In this document: positions 1-7,637 of the stretch, in pieces | How positions within the stretch are numbered: the stretch's first letter is position 1 | How the letters are laid out: the number at the start of each line of letters is the position of its first letter | Program-made: the position numbers and the translations under genes | The notes under the pieces: generated by a model | Seen by the model: the letters and a program-made list of their open reading frames with translations, nothing else | Databases searched by the model: none | What the model was told of the DNA's origin: nothing | Assembly: GCA_900299065.1 (NCBI GenBank) | Contig: OMIJ01000264.1 | Location: 1 to 18,597, forward strand | Direction: 5' to 3' | Source: Hyphomicrobiales bacterium | Lineage (GTDB): Bacteria; Pseudomonadota; Alphaproteobacteria; Rhizobiales; Beijerinckiaceae | DNA length: 18,597 nt

Positions 1-573
1 CGTTGCCCAGGTATTGTCCATGATCACGCAAATGCCGTTTGGCTTTACCGCAGCGGCAATGGTGGGAATATCCTGCATTTCAAAACTCTGCGAGCCGGGG
101 GATTCTAGCATAATGGCGCGCGTATTGGGCTTGAGCAGGGCTGTGATATTGGCGCCAATCATCGGGTCGAAATAGGTGGTCTCAACGCCCATGCGGCGCA
201 GATAGCGATCACAAAAGGTGCGGGTGGGGCGATAGGCGCTGTCAGTTACCAGCAGATGATCGCCGGCGCTCAGCACGCTCATCAAGGCCAGCGAGATGGC
301 TGCAAGTCCTGAGGGGACCAGCACTGTGCCAGCGGCTCCGGCCAATTCACTCCAGGCAGTTTCCAGAGCCTGTGTGGTCGGTGTGCCAAACCGGCCATAA
401 GTAAAGGGCATGGAATGATCCAAGAGCGCTTGATAGTTCGGGGCCAGAACGGTTGAGCCCCGATAGATTGGGGTGTTCACAAAGCCATATTGATCGGCCG
501 GCTGGCGCCCGGCATGGATCATTTTGGTGCGGGTTTTCAAGTTTTTACGTGTTTCAAGGTCAGTTTTCTTCAT
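1..573 (-). CDS. metC: Cystathionine beta-lyase, partial (C-terminus off the window)
   Basis: A fold-type I PLP enzyme of the Cys/Met metabolism family that would cleave cystathionine to homocysteine, pyruvate and ammonia in methionine synthesis. I translated the open minus frame by hand: 191 codons from ATG at 573 to the window edge with no stop. Visible family marks are Y59-G60-R61, which in this family contacts the PLP phosphate of the partner subunit, SGLAA at 88-92, Y114 in DSAYRPTRTF, and D186 in MDNTWAT, which would bind the pyridine nitrogen. The PLP lysine lies about 20 residues beyond the edge. An AGGTGG ribosome binding site sits just upstream of the ATG. The gene is divergent from aapJ; I recall the same metC-aap neighbourhood from rhizobia. 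Cystathionine gamma-synthase or a related lyase cannot be fully excluded from the N-terminal half alone, but the sequence reads most like MetC. Confidence 0.88.
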   Translation of the reverse strand, partial: MKKTDLETRKNLKTRTKMIHAGRQPADQYGFVNTPIYRGSTVLAPNYQALLDHSMPFTYGRFGTPTTQALETAWSELAGAAGTVLVPSGLAAISLALMSVLSAGDHLLVTDSAYRPTRTFCDRYLRRMGVETTYFDPMIGANITALLKPNTRAIMLESPGSQSFEMQDIPTIAAAVKPNGICVIMDNTWAT

Positions 574-782
574 CTCACCACCTATCTGGGCCTTAATTGC
601 CTATTTTCACAGATCAGCGTCAAGTGAGGTTTAAATTCTGTTCTATTGCCCTAAGTGATGAAGAGTTGTGCTTGACCTGGGGCGGCAAACAGACTTCGAT
701 AAGGGGTAGATGGCTGGCCTCGAAACTGAGTTGAAATGTCCTCTGGATCAGCCAAGGTATGAATTTAGGGAGTTGATGACAC
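574..782. promoter_or_regulatory. Divergent metC/aapJ control region with one weak candidate promoter
   Basis: This 209-base gap must hold the start signals for both divergent genes. On the plus strand TTGACC at 672-677 is followed after 17 bases by TTCGAT at 695-700, a poor -10, so this is only a candidate aapJ promoter. A good ribosome binding site for aapJ, TAGGGAG, lies at 766-772. I saw no convincing operator or riboswitch. Short ORFs crossing the gap look non-coding. Confidence 0.3.
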
Positions 783-1808
783 ATGAAACGCATAATCGCC
801 ACTTGCCTCATTGCTGCCGCTGCCGGTATGGCTGCTACATCCAGCTTCGCCCAAGCGGGCAAAACTCTCGATCAGATCAAGCAACGGGGCTATTTGTCCT
901 GCGGTTCCAATCCCGGTCTGGCTGGCTTTGGTCTTCCTGATGACAAGGGTAATTATGCCGGTCTTGACGTTGATTTGTGCCGGGCCATTTCGGCTGCCAT
1001 TTTTGACGATCCCAATAAGGTAAAGTTCATTCCCCTGACGGCAAAAGATCGCTTCACCGCTTTGCAATCGGGCGAAATTGATGTGCTGGCCCGTAATGGT
1101 ACTTGGACCCAATCGCGTGAAGCGGATCTGGGCCTGCTGTTTGCTGGCGTTAATTATTATGATGGTCAGGGCTTCATGATCCGCAAGAAGCTGAATGTGG
1201 CTTCCGCGTTGAAACTGGAAGGTGCTTCGGTCTGCGTGCAACAAGGCACAACGACAGAACTCAATCTGGCCGATTATTTCCGCTCGAATAATATCAAATA
1301 TGAAGGCGTTGTGTTTGCGACTTCCGATGAGGCATTAAAAGCCTATGATTCCGGCCGTTGTGATGCTTACACAACTGATGCCTCTGGCCTCTATTCCGAG
1401 AGATTGCGCACCGTCAATCCAGATGAACATATGGTGCTGCCAGAAATCATTTCCAAAGAGCCACTCGGGCCAGCGGTACGTAAAGGCGATGATCAATGGT
1501 ATGACATTGTCCGATGGACACATTTTGCAATGGTGAATGCTGAAGAACTGGGTGTGACCAAAGCTAATGTTGACGAAAAGGCTAAATCAGCCACTCCCGA
1601 GATCAAGCGTCTGCTGGGTTCGGAAGGTGACTTTGGTAAGGCCATGGGCCTTTCGAAAGACTGGGCTTATCGCATCGTCAAACATGTCGGCAATTATGGC
1701 GAAGTCTTCGAGAAGAATGTTGGCGAAGGCTCCAAGCTGAAGATCCGTCGCGGTCTTAATAATCTGTGGACCAAGGGTGGCATTCAATACGCTCCGCCCG
1801 TGCGCTGA
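783..1808 (+). CDS. aapJ: General L-amino-acid ABC transporter, periplasmic binding protein
   Basis: The 341-residue solute-binding protein of the Aap system, which captures a broad range of L-amino acids in the periplasm and delivers them to AapQM. A Sec signal peptide is clear: basic MKR, a hydrophobic core, and a likely cut after SFA (residue 23) or two residues later. The mature protein has polar-amino-acid binding protein signatures: GLDVDLCRAI at 60-69, DRFTALQSGEIDVL at 89-102, followed by a GTWT segment, GVNYYDGQGFM at 122-132 and QGTTTELNLADYF at 154-166. Length and motifs match rhizobial AapJ, which I recall as about 341 residues. The start is supported by TAGGGAG ten bases upstream. 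It is the first gene of an operon and is followed by a hairpin, the usual arrangement for making more binding protein than permease. BztA of Rhodobacter is the closest alternative name for the same function. Confidence 0.95.
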   Translation: MKRIIATCLIAAAAGMAATSSFAQAGKTLDQIKQRGYLSCGSNPGLAGFGLPDDKGNYAGLDVDLCRAISAAIFDDPNKVKFIPLTAKDRFTALQSGEIDVLARNGTWTQSREADLGLLFAGVNYYDGQGFMIRKKLNVASALKLEGASVCVQQGTTTELNLADYFRSNNIKYEGVVFATSDEALKAYDSGRCDAYTTDASGLYSERLRTVNPDEHMVLPEIISKEPLGPAVRKGDDQWYDIVRWTHFAMVNAEELGVTKANVDEKAKSATPEIKRLLGSEGDFGKAMGLSKDWAYRIVKHVGNYGEVFEKNVGEGSKLKIRRGLNNLWTKGGIQYAPPVR

Positions 1809-1810
1809 GA

Positions 1811-1853
1811 CCTGATGAAAAGGGCCATTCATTGGCCCTTTTTATTGATCAGG
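1811..1853 (+). terminator. Strong hairpin between aapJ and aapQ (partial terminator or mRNA stabiliser)
   Basis: A perfect 10-base-pair stem, AAAAGGGCCA at 1818-1827 with TGGCCCTTTT at 1833-1842, closes a 5-base loop and ends in a T run. An outer arm, CCTGAT at 1811-1816, can pair with ATCAGG at 1848-1853, extending the structure over the AGG that is the likely ribosome binding site of aapQ. It sits three bases after the aapJ stop. By analogy with other binding-protein operons it probably acts as a leaky terminator or protects the aapJ mRNA from 3' decay. Confidence 0.75.
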
Positions 1854-1860
1854 TGCAGGC

Positions 1861-3273
1861 ATGTCCGATCACAAACTGACACACCGACCTCACATAGCCT
1901 GGTGGAACGATCCTTTTTATAGAGGATTGGTCTACCAGCTTGTTTTGCTGTGTGTCCTGCTGGTGCTTGTGTATGAAGCGGCCAGCAATGCCAGCCAGAA
2001 TATGCGCGCGCGCGGCATTCCCACTGATTTCGGCTTCTGGTTCAAAACCTCCGGTTTCGACATTAATCTGACTTTGATTGATTATGGCGCAGCCAGCTCA
2101 ACTTATGGCCGGGCCTTTTGGGTGGGTTTGCTCAATACATTACTTGTGGCGGGTATTAGCATTCCCATTGCGACTTTGATCGGCTTTTTTATCGGCATTG
2201 CCAGATTATCTGCCAATTGGCTGATGGCCCGTCTTGCCGGCGTTTATGTCGAGAGTCTGCGCAACATTCCTTTGCTGCTGCAATTATTGTTCTGGTATAA
2301 TGCAGTTCTCAAGCCTTTGCCCAATCCACGTGACTCGCTGGTTATGCCGGGCGTGCAAATCACCCAACCCGATCTCAGCACCACAATTATCGCCTCATTG
2401 ATGGTGCTGGCGGGTGGCCTGCTGCTAAGACGCTCGCGCGCCATGCAGGGGACGGGGACTTTGCTGGGTAATGTGTTTGGCTCTGTGCTTATTGGGCTGG
2501 CGATTTTGTTCTGGTTGTTTGGCGGTGCCTTATTGGGCCTTGCCAATGTGGGCCTGTTGCATTTGAGCGGTTCTATGGGTGTATTTCTCAACAATCGCGG
2601 CCTGATCCTCCCCGAGATTAATTTGGTTGGTGGTGCGCTTGAGCTGTCGATTGCCAGTCTCATCGGCCTTGGCGCGGCGTTTGTGTATCGCGCTATTGCG
2701 CGTGAGCGACAAAGGCAAACGGGCAAGCAACAAGCTGTGGCTTTGATCATGCTGGCGATAATTATAGGTGTGCCGCTGATCACCTTTGGATTTTTGGACA
2801 GTCATGTGACGATTGCCTATGCAGAATTGCGCGGATTTAATTTTGCCGGGGGCGTTCGTGTTTCGCCGGAATTTGCGGCGCTAATCTTTGGTCTTTCCAC
2901 CTATACAGCCTCCTTTATTGCTGAAGTGGTCCGCGGTGGCATATTGGCTGTGCCGCAGGGACAGAATGAGGCTTCAGCAGCTTTGGGTCTGCGACGTGGG
3001 CTGGCTTTGAAATTGGTGATCATTCCGCAAGCCATGCGCGTGATTATTCCGCCGTTGACCAATCAATATTTGAACCTGATCAAAAATTCGTCTCTGGCGG
3101 TGTTTGTCGGCTTCCCCGATCTGGTGCAGGTGTTTGCGGGCACTGTGCTGAATCAGACTGGAGCTGCTGTTCAGGTCATTTCGATCACTATGGCGGTCTA
3201 TCTAGTGGTCTCTTTGTTCACATCCTTGATCATGGATCTTTATAATCGCCGTATGGCTCTGGTGGATCGCTGA
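1861..3273 (+). CDS. aapQ: General L-amino-acid ABC transporter permease AapQ, enlarged
   Basis: Inner-membrane permease subunit of the amino-acid importer, pairing with AapM. It has a short cytoplasmic N-terminus, a first membrane segment around 22-40, the family block RNIPLLLQLLFWY at 134-146, and the ATPase-contacting EAA loop at about 355-391 (EVVRGGILAVPQGQNEASAA onward), followed by LIKNSSLAVFVG. At 470 residues it is about 70 longer than the AapQ proteins I recall (near 400). The extra length lies between NPRDSLVMP at 155-163 and VFLNNRGLILP at 241-251, blocks that are close together in typical AapQ, and it is strongly hydrophobic. The reading frame is intact across it. The start ATG at 1861 has AGG at 1851-1853 as a modest ribosome binding site, possibly masked by the preceding hairpin. 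aapM begins one base after the stop. Confidence 0.93.
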   Translation: MSDHKLTHRPHIAWWNDPFYRGLVYQLVLLCVLLVLVYEAASNASQNMRARGIPTDFGFWFKTSGFDINLTLIDYGAASSTYGRAFWVGLLNTLLVAGISIPIATLIGFFIGIARLSANWLMARLAGVYVESLRNIPLLLQLLFWYNAVLKPLPNPRDSLVMPGVQITQPDLSTTIIASLMVLAGGLLLRRSRAMQGTGTLLGNVFGSVLIGLAILFWLFGGALLGLANVGLLHLSGSMGVFLNNRGLILPEINLVGGALELSIASLIGLGAAFVYRAIARERQRQTGKQQAVALIMLAIIIGVPLITFGFLDSHVTIAYAELRGFNFAGGVRVSPEFAALIFGLSTYTASFIAEVVRGGILAVPQGQNEASAALGLRRGLALKLVIIPQAMRVIIPPLTNQYLNLIKNSSLAVFVGFPDLVQVFAGTVLNQTGAAVQVISITMAVYLVVSLFTSLIMDLYNRRMALVDR

Positions 3274-3274
3274 T

Positions 3275-4438
3275 ATGAGCCAGTCTGATCCCAAACTCAA
3301 TATAAATTCATCCGTGCGGCAGAATGTTTTTGTCCGACAAGAGAGCATTGCGGCGCGCCAGCCGCCTATTCCCACGCGCGGCGTGCTGGCCTGGATCAAT
3401 GATAATCTGTTTGCCACGCCGCTATCCGGTTTTGTGACTCTGGCTTGCATTGCTCTGGTCGCATTGGTTGTGCCCGATCTGATCCGATATTTATTTATTG
3501 ATGCCATATGGAGCGCAGAGGATGGCGTGCCCTGCCGTGTGGAAGGCACGGGAGCTTGCTGGGCTTTTGTTGAACGAAAGCTCAGTTTCTTTGTCTATGG
3601 ATCTTATCCGCGCGAGATGGTTTGGCGGGTCAATCTTACCTTATTGATGGGCGCTCTTTTGGTGGGCTGGTTATTGATCCCGCGTCTGCCAGCCAAGCGC
3701 TTGGCGAGTGTGCTGTTCTTCATTGCTTATCCCGTCGCCGGCTATTGGCTTGCCTATGGATTTGAAGGTGTATTGCCCAAGGTGAGTACGAATTTATGGG
3801 GCGGGGTATTTGTCAGCCTATTGGTCGCGCTGGTTGGCATTGTCATGTCGCTGCCTATTGGAATTGTGCTCGCTTTAGGGCGGCGTTCGCATATGCCGAT
3901 TGTTAAATTCGTCAGTATTGTTCTGATTGAATTTGTGCGCGGTGTGCCATTGATCACAGTTCTGTTCATGGCCAATACTATGCTGCCCTTGTTTGTGCCA
4001 CAGGAATTAACGCCGGATCGATTGTTGCGCCCGCTCATTGGCGTATCGATCTTTACAGGCGCCTATACGGCAGAGACGATCAGGGCCGGTTTGCAGGCCA
4101 TGCCCAAGGGGCAGTTTGAAGGGGCTATGTCCCTCGGTTTGAGTTATTGGCAGATGATGCGCCTTATCATTCTGCCGCAGGCATTGACCATGGTCATACC
4201 TGGCATTGTCAATTCATTCATCTCGCTGTTCAAGGATACCACTTTAGTGGCAGTTGTTGGCATTTTCGACTTTCTACGTGCGATTGAAGTTGCACGGCTT
4301 GACCCAGTTTGGGCCGGGCCCAGTCTTTCCACCACGGGATATGTCTTTGCAGCGCTGTTTTACTGGGTGTTCTGCTATTCCATGTCGCGTTATTCACAAA
4401 ATCTCGAAGCCAGACTTGCAGTCGGGCGGCGGCGTTAG
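3275..4438 (+). CDS. aapM: General L-amino-acid ABC transporter permease AapM
   Basis: Second inner-membrane permease of the importer, 387 residues, close to the usual AapM length. It has a hydrophilic N-terminus of about 45 residues, a hydrophobic segment near 52-70, a periplasmic stretch with two cysteines (C87, C95), then a membrane core. Family blocks are EFVRGVPLITVLFMA at 219-233, the EAA loop at about 267-303 (ETIRAGLQAMPKGQFEGAMS onward), and LFKDTTLVAVVG at 318-329. It starts one base after the aapQ stop, so translation is probably coupled. Its own stop codon TAG (4436-4438) is part of the aapP ribosome binding site. AapQ/AapM heterodimers form the channel of this family of amino-acid importers. 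Confidence 0.94.
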   Translation: MSQSDPKLNINSSVRQNVFVRQESIAARQPPIPTRGVLAWINDNLFATPLSGFVTLACIALVALVVPDLIRYLFIDAIWSAEDGVPCRVEGTGACWAFVERKLSFFVYGSYPREMVWRVNLTLLMGALLVGWLLIPRLPAKRLASVLFFIAYPVAGYWLAYGFEGVLPKVSTNLWGGVFVSLLVALVGIVMSLPIGIVLALGRRSHMPIVKFVSIVLIEFVRGVPLITVLFMANTMLPLFVPQELTPDRLLRPLIGVSIFTGAYTAETIRAGLQAMPKGQFEGAMSLGLSYWQMMRLIILPQALTMVIPGIVNSFISLFKDTTLVAVVGIFDFLRAIEVARLDPVWAGPSLSTTGYVFAALFYWVFCYSMSRYSQNLEARLAVGRRR

Positions 4439-4449
4439 GAGTTGTGTTG

Positions 4450-5217
4450 ATGTCTGTTCATCCCAAACTGCAACCTGTCGTCAATGAGATTGCGGTCGAT
4501 CTGATTGGTGTGAATAAATGGTATGGCGGCTTTCATGTGCTGCGCGACATTCATCTGAGCGTCAAACGTGGTGAGAAGATAGTGATTTGCGGTCCTTCAG
4601 GATCGGGCAAATCCACAATGATACGCTGCGTCAATCGTCTCGAGGAGCATCAACAGGGACAGATTATTGTTGATGGTGTGGAGCTGACCAAGGATCTCAA
4701 GCGCATTGATGAAGTTCGTCGCGAAGTGGGCATGGTATTTCAGCAATTCAATCTGTTTCCGCATTTGACAGTGCTGGAAAATTGTACGCTGGCTCCCATT
4801 TGGGTGCGTAAAATGCCACAAAAGCAGGCGGAAGAAATCGCCATGCATTATCTCTCGCGCGTGCGCATTCCCGAGCAGGCGCATAAATATCCCGGTCAAT
4901 TATCCGGTGGCCAGCAACAGCGCGTGGCGATAGCGCGCTCGCTGTGCATGTTCCCCAAGATCATGATGTTTGATGAGCCCACTTCCGCGCTTGATCCTGA
5001 AATGGTGAAAGAGGTTTTGGAGACCATGGTGGAATTGGCGCATGAAGGCATGACGATGATGTGTGTCACGCATGAAATGAACTTTGCGCGGCAGATCGCC
5101 GATCGCATCGTCTTTATGGATCGCGGTGAGATTGTCGAAATCAACACGCCGGAAGAGTTTTTCTCAAATCCTCAGCATGAGCGCACCAAGATTTTTCTAG
5201 GGCAAATTTTGCATTGA
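4450..5217 (+). CDS. aapP: General L-amino-acid ABC transporter ATPase AapP
   Basis: Cytoplasmic ATPase that drives the Aap importer, 255 residues. All nucleotide-binding motifs are present: Walker A GPSGSGKST at 48-56, Q-loop Q98-Q99, signature LSGGQQQR at 151-158, Walker B IMMFDEP at 171-177 with the D-loop SALD after it, and switch histidine H208 in CVTHEM. The family is the polar amino acid ATPases (GlnQ/HisP/AapP). I chose ATG at 4450, not the longer in-frame extension back to 4309, because 4450 has TAGGAG at 4436-4441 at ideal spacing, gives the normal family length, and avoids overlap with aapM. Its stop TGA (5215-5217) overlaps the TTG start of the next gene. Confidence 0.96.
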   Translation: MSVHPKLQPVVNEIAVDLIGVNKWYGGFHVLRDIHLSVKRGEKIVICGPSGSGKSTMIRCVNRLEEHQQGQIIVDGVELTKDLKRIDEVRREVGMVFQQFNLFPHLTVLENCTLAPIWVRKMPQKQAEEIAMHYLSRVRIPEQAHKYPGQLSGGQQQRVAIARSLCMFPKIMMFDEPTSALDPEMVKEVLETMVELAHEGMTMMCVTHEMNFARQIADRIVFMDRGEIVEINTPEEFFSNPQHERTKIFLGQILH

Positions 5218-5783
5218 AGCACTCAGTGATTGAGATTTGCGGTCATGCCATAGTCTCGGCAGATGATAAAATAGCTGATGCTTCGGGGCTAATGCCTGCA
5301 GGGCTGAGGCATGAGGCTGACTGGCAGCATTTTCAACATCAATTGGATCAAGCCAGTTTGATTGTGCTGGGGCGTATTGGCCATGCGATGTTTCCCAATC
5401 CCAAAGGTAGATGCCGCTTGATCCTGTCACATCAGGCACAGGGTCTGGAACTACGCGCGGATGGTTTTTGGTGGAATCCGCAATTGATGAACTGGCGCGA
5501 AGTAGCCGCCAAATTATTGGCAGAGGGCGGACGTGTGGCTGTAACAGGCGGGCGGCTTGTGTTTGATGAATTTCTCGCCATTGGCTTTGATTGTTTTTAT
5601 CTGGCACGGGCGGAAAATGTCACCATATCTGATGGTGTGCCGATCTTTTCGCAATGTCGGAACGGCATAAGTGCGCAGGACGTGCTGCGCCAGCATGGTC
5701 TGGCGCAGCGCAATTATGCCATGCTGGATGACAAGGCGAGAGTGAGCCTGAGCATTTGGCAGGCAGGTGCAAAGCAGGGGTAG
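5214..5783 (+). CDS. Dihydrofolate reductase-fold (RibD C-terminal-like) protein
   Basis: A 189-residue protein with the layout of the DHFR/RibD-C superfamily of NADPH-dependent reductases. The pattern includes SADDKIADASG at 15-25, IVLGRIGHAMF at 50-60, a central strand RLILSHQAQG at 68-77, and the diagnostic C-terminal block TGGRLVFDEFLAIGFDCFYL at 111-130 ending in GVPIF at 141-145. In this fold the GG turn contacts NADPH. Substrate unknown: members of this broad family include folate, riboflavin-pathway and uncharacterised reductases. The proposed start is TTG at 5214, overlapping the aapP TGA by three bases and preceded by AGGGCA at 5201-5206; GTG at 5226 is the alternative. Being fused to the end of the aap operon suggests cotranscription with amino-acid uptake, but a functional link is only an inference. 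Confidence 0.7.
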   Translation: MKHSVIEICGHAIVSADDKIADASGLMPAGLRHEADWQHFQHQLDQASLIVLGRIGHAMFPNPKGRCRLILSHQAQGLELRADGFWWNPQLMNWREVAAKLLAEGGRVAVTGGRLVFDEFLAIGFDCFYLARAENVTISDGVPIFSQCRNGISAQDVLRQHGLAQRNYAMLDDKARVSLSIWQAGAKQG

Positions 5784-5791
5784 AGTTAAAC

Positions 5792-6172
5792 ATGAGCAAG
5801 GCCATAACATCAGCTCAGGCGCGAGAATGGGCGCAAAGTGTGGGTGATCCTGTGGCGGCCCTGATCGAAGTTTTGGCCCAATTGCGCCATTATGAGCGGA
5901 GCGCTTGTCTTGAATATGGCGAGGCGGCGCATCGTCTGGCTATGTCATCCGGGCAGTCCTTGCATCAAACGGCGGATGCCGATTGGGCGCGTGCAAATAC
6001 AGATCCGGTTTCAGAGCTTGGCGAGTTTGTCTGGGTTCTCAATCAATTTGAGCGATGCGCGCTCATCGCCTATGGCACGCCGCCGCATGCCAATGCGCTT
6101 GAATATGCGCAAGCGCGCTGGCAGGTTTTACAGCAAATGGCCGGGCTCACAAATCTTGAGTCCGGCTCTTAG
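5792..6172 (+). CDS. Hypothetical protein with two 52-residue repeats
   Basis: I do not recognise this 126-residue protein. It is probably soluble, with no signal peptide or membrane segment, and mainly helical. It contains two gap-free copies of a unit with a period of exactly 52 residues: W13/W65, A14/A66, D19-P20-V21/D71-P72-V73, L24/L76, E26/E78, L31/L83, E35-R36/E87-R88, A38/A90, Y42-G43/Y94-G95 and H47/H99 are identical, with Y34/F86 conservative. The shared ER, YG and H positions suggest a pseudo-dimeric site or a structural core. The start ATG at 5792 has AGGGG at 5776-5780 and lies eight bases after the DHFR-fold gene, so it is probably the last gene of the aap operon; an in-frame extension to 5756 would overlap that gene without a better signal. 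It ends two bases before the convergent pirin gene. Confidence 0.75.
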   Translation: MSKAITSAQAREWAQSVGDPVAALIEVLAQLRHYERSACLEYGEAAHRLAMSSGQSLHQTADADWARANTDPVSELGEFVWVLNQFERCALIAYGTPPHANALEYAQARWQVLQQMAGLTNLESGS

Positions 6173-6174
6173 CC

Positions 6175-7044
6175 TTACGCGGCCAGATGGCCCATGCGGC
6201 CGCGGCGGAAATCATCAATCGCGGTTCTGATCTCGTCCTGTGTGTTCATCACAAAGGGGCCATAATGGGCGATAGGTTCATTGATCGGCTCGCCCGAGAG
6301 GATCAGAAACTTTGTTTGCGTCTTTGCGCTGATTTCTATGTGTTCGCCTTGATCGGAGAAAAACAGCACCTCGCCCTTTCGATAGGCTTTTTCGCCAATG
6401 CTGATCTCGCCCTCGAGCAAGGCCAATAGGGTCCGATATCCTTTTGGAATAGGCAAATGCGCCTGTTTGCCGACCTCTAATTTTACATCCCAGACACTGA
6501 GGGGGCTGAAGGTACGGGCGGGGCCTTGCTGATCATTGAAAGCGCCTGCAATGACGCGTAACTGGCCAGCCTCATCCGACAAAGCTATCACTGGAATATC
6601 CTGCGCCAACAGGGTCTGATAGCTGGGCTTGGTCATTTTATATTTGGCGGGCAGATTGACCCAAAGCTGGACCATACTGACGGGGCCGCCCTTACGCGAT
6701 TGCTCACGCGAATGGAATTCATCGTGCAGAATGCCAGAGGCAGCTGTCATCCATTGCACATCGCCAACGCCAATTTTGCCTGAATGGCCTGCCGAATCGC
6801 GATGCTCAATCTCGCCTGCATAGACTATGGTTACGGTTTCAAAGCCGCGATGGGGATGCGGGCCGACCCCCGGGGGCTGTTCGCGAGGCGGGAAAATCTC
6901 CGGCGCGGCATAATCTAGCATCAGAAAGGGGCTGACGGCGGGAGTAAAGGCCTTATTGGCAAATAGGGGCAGGACATGAAAGCCATCACCAACCCAATGC
7001 GCATGGGGTGTGAATTCGACGCTTTCGACACTTTTCTTGGTCAT
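6175..7044 (-). CDS. Pirin family protein
   Basis: A 289-residue bicupin of the pirin family; bacterial members are cytoplasmic and some have quercetin 2,3-dioxygenase activity, others act as redox-linked regulators. The N-terminal cupin holds the complete metal site: H63 and H65 in GPHPHRGFETVT, and H107 and E109 in GILHDEF, matching the four iron ligands of human pirin as I recall them. The second cupin (about 180-260) is hydrophobic-strand-rich without obvious ligands, as usual. The ATG at 7044 is preceded by an excellent AAGAGGAG (complement of 7051-7058). It converges on the repeat-protein gene with two bases between stops and is divergent from the VOC gene. Substrate cannot be inferred. 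Confidence 0.9.
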   Translation of the reverse strand: MTKKSVESVEFTPHAHWVGDGFHVLPLFANKAFTPAVSPFLMLDYAAPEIFPPREQPPGVGPHPHRGFETVTIVYAGEIEHRDSAGHSGKIGVGDVQWMTAASGILHDEFHSREQSRKGGPVSMVQLWVNLPAKYKMTKPSYQTLLAQDIPVIALSDEAGQLRVIAGAFNDQQGPARTFSPLSVWDVKLEVGKQAHLPIPKGYRTLLALLEGEISIGEKAYRKGEVLFFSDQGEHIEISAKTQTKFLILSGEPINEPIAHYGPFVMNTQDEIRTAIDDFRRGRMGHLAA

Positions 7045-7175
7045 AGAAAACTCCTCTTTGATCCTATATGGCAGTGGTCAGATGGATTGACCATAGTTAA
7101 CGTGCCAAGAGGAGCTTGCTAGTATGCAAGGCTGCTCTAAAAAGAGTTGCATGGGGTTTGGCGGGGAGAGTGGGA

Positions 7176-7583
7176 ATGCTGCAAATTGAAAGTTTGGTCC
7201 ATTTCACGATTCCGGTGAAGGATCTCGATCGGTCAGAAAAATTCTATACCGAGATTTTAGGGCTCAAGCGCATACGTCGCAATTCTCATATGGTTTTCAT
7301 GCGCACGCCGGATGATCAGCATTTTGTGCTGACCTATTCTGATAATCCGATTGATCCCAATGTCGGCGACAAGCACGAGATCCATACGGCCTTTCAGGTC
7401 ACCTCGGCGGAATATGATCGCGCCCGCATTTTTCTGGCATCACAACAGGTTCGCATTTTCAAAGAAGAAGATCGCCGCTCCGGCACATTTCAGGGTCGCA
7501 GCGCCTATTTTCATGATCCAGATCGCAATGTGATCGAGATCATTGATCTACAAAATAACCCGCATGATCAGTCTGAAGATTAA
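7176..7583 (+). CDS. VOC (glyoxalase/extradiol dioxygenase fold) family protein
   Basis: A 135-residue single-unit VOC protein. The N-terminal strand LVHFTIPVKDLDRS carries H9, the classic first metal ligand; the second half has H70 in the HTAF strand and the closing block YFHDPDRNVIEI with E121, the usual last ligand. Family members include glyoxalases, fosfomycin-resistance enzymes and dioxygenases, usually metal-dependent; the substrate here is unknown. I chose ATG at 7176 because GGGGAGAG (7163-7170) precedes it and the family domain begins at once. The in-frame extension to TTG at 7116 adds 20 residues unlike the fold. The gene is divergent from pirin across about 130 bases and followed after 54 bases by the Bug receptor. 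Confidence 0.87.
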   Translation: MLQIESLVHFTIPVKDLDRSEKFYTEILGLKRIRRNSHMVFMRTPDDQHFVLTYSDNPIDPNVGDKHEIHTAFQVTSAEYDRARIFLASQQVRIFKEEDRRSGTFQGRSAYFHDPDRNVIEIIDLQNNPHDQSED

Positions 7584-7637
7584 GTTTGGTATTCCAACAT
7601 AGAACGGACCTTGTTGTTCGATTGCACGGAGAAAATA

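Noticed and set aside
2244..2805. Long minus-strand open frames opposite aapQ
   Set aside because: They mirror a clear membrane-protein gene, show no family motif, and arise from the codon bias of the coding strand.
4309..4449. Upstream in-frame extension of AapP by 47 residues
   Set aside because: It lies inside aapM, has no ribosome binding site, and gives a protein longer than the family; ATG 4450 has TAGGAG at the right distance.
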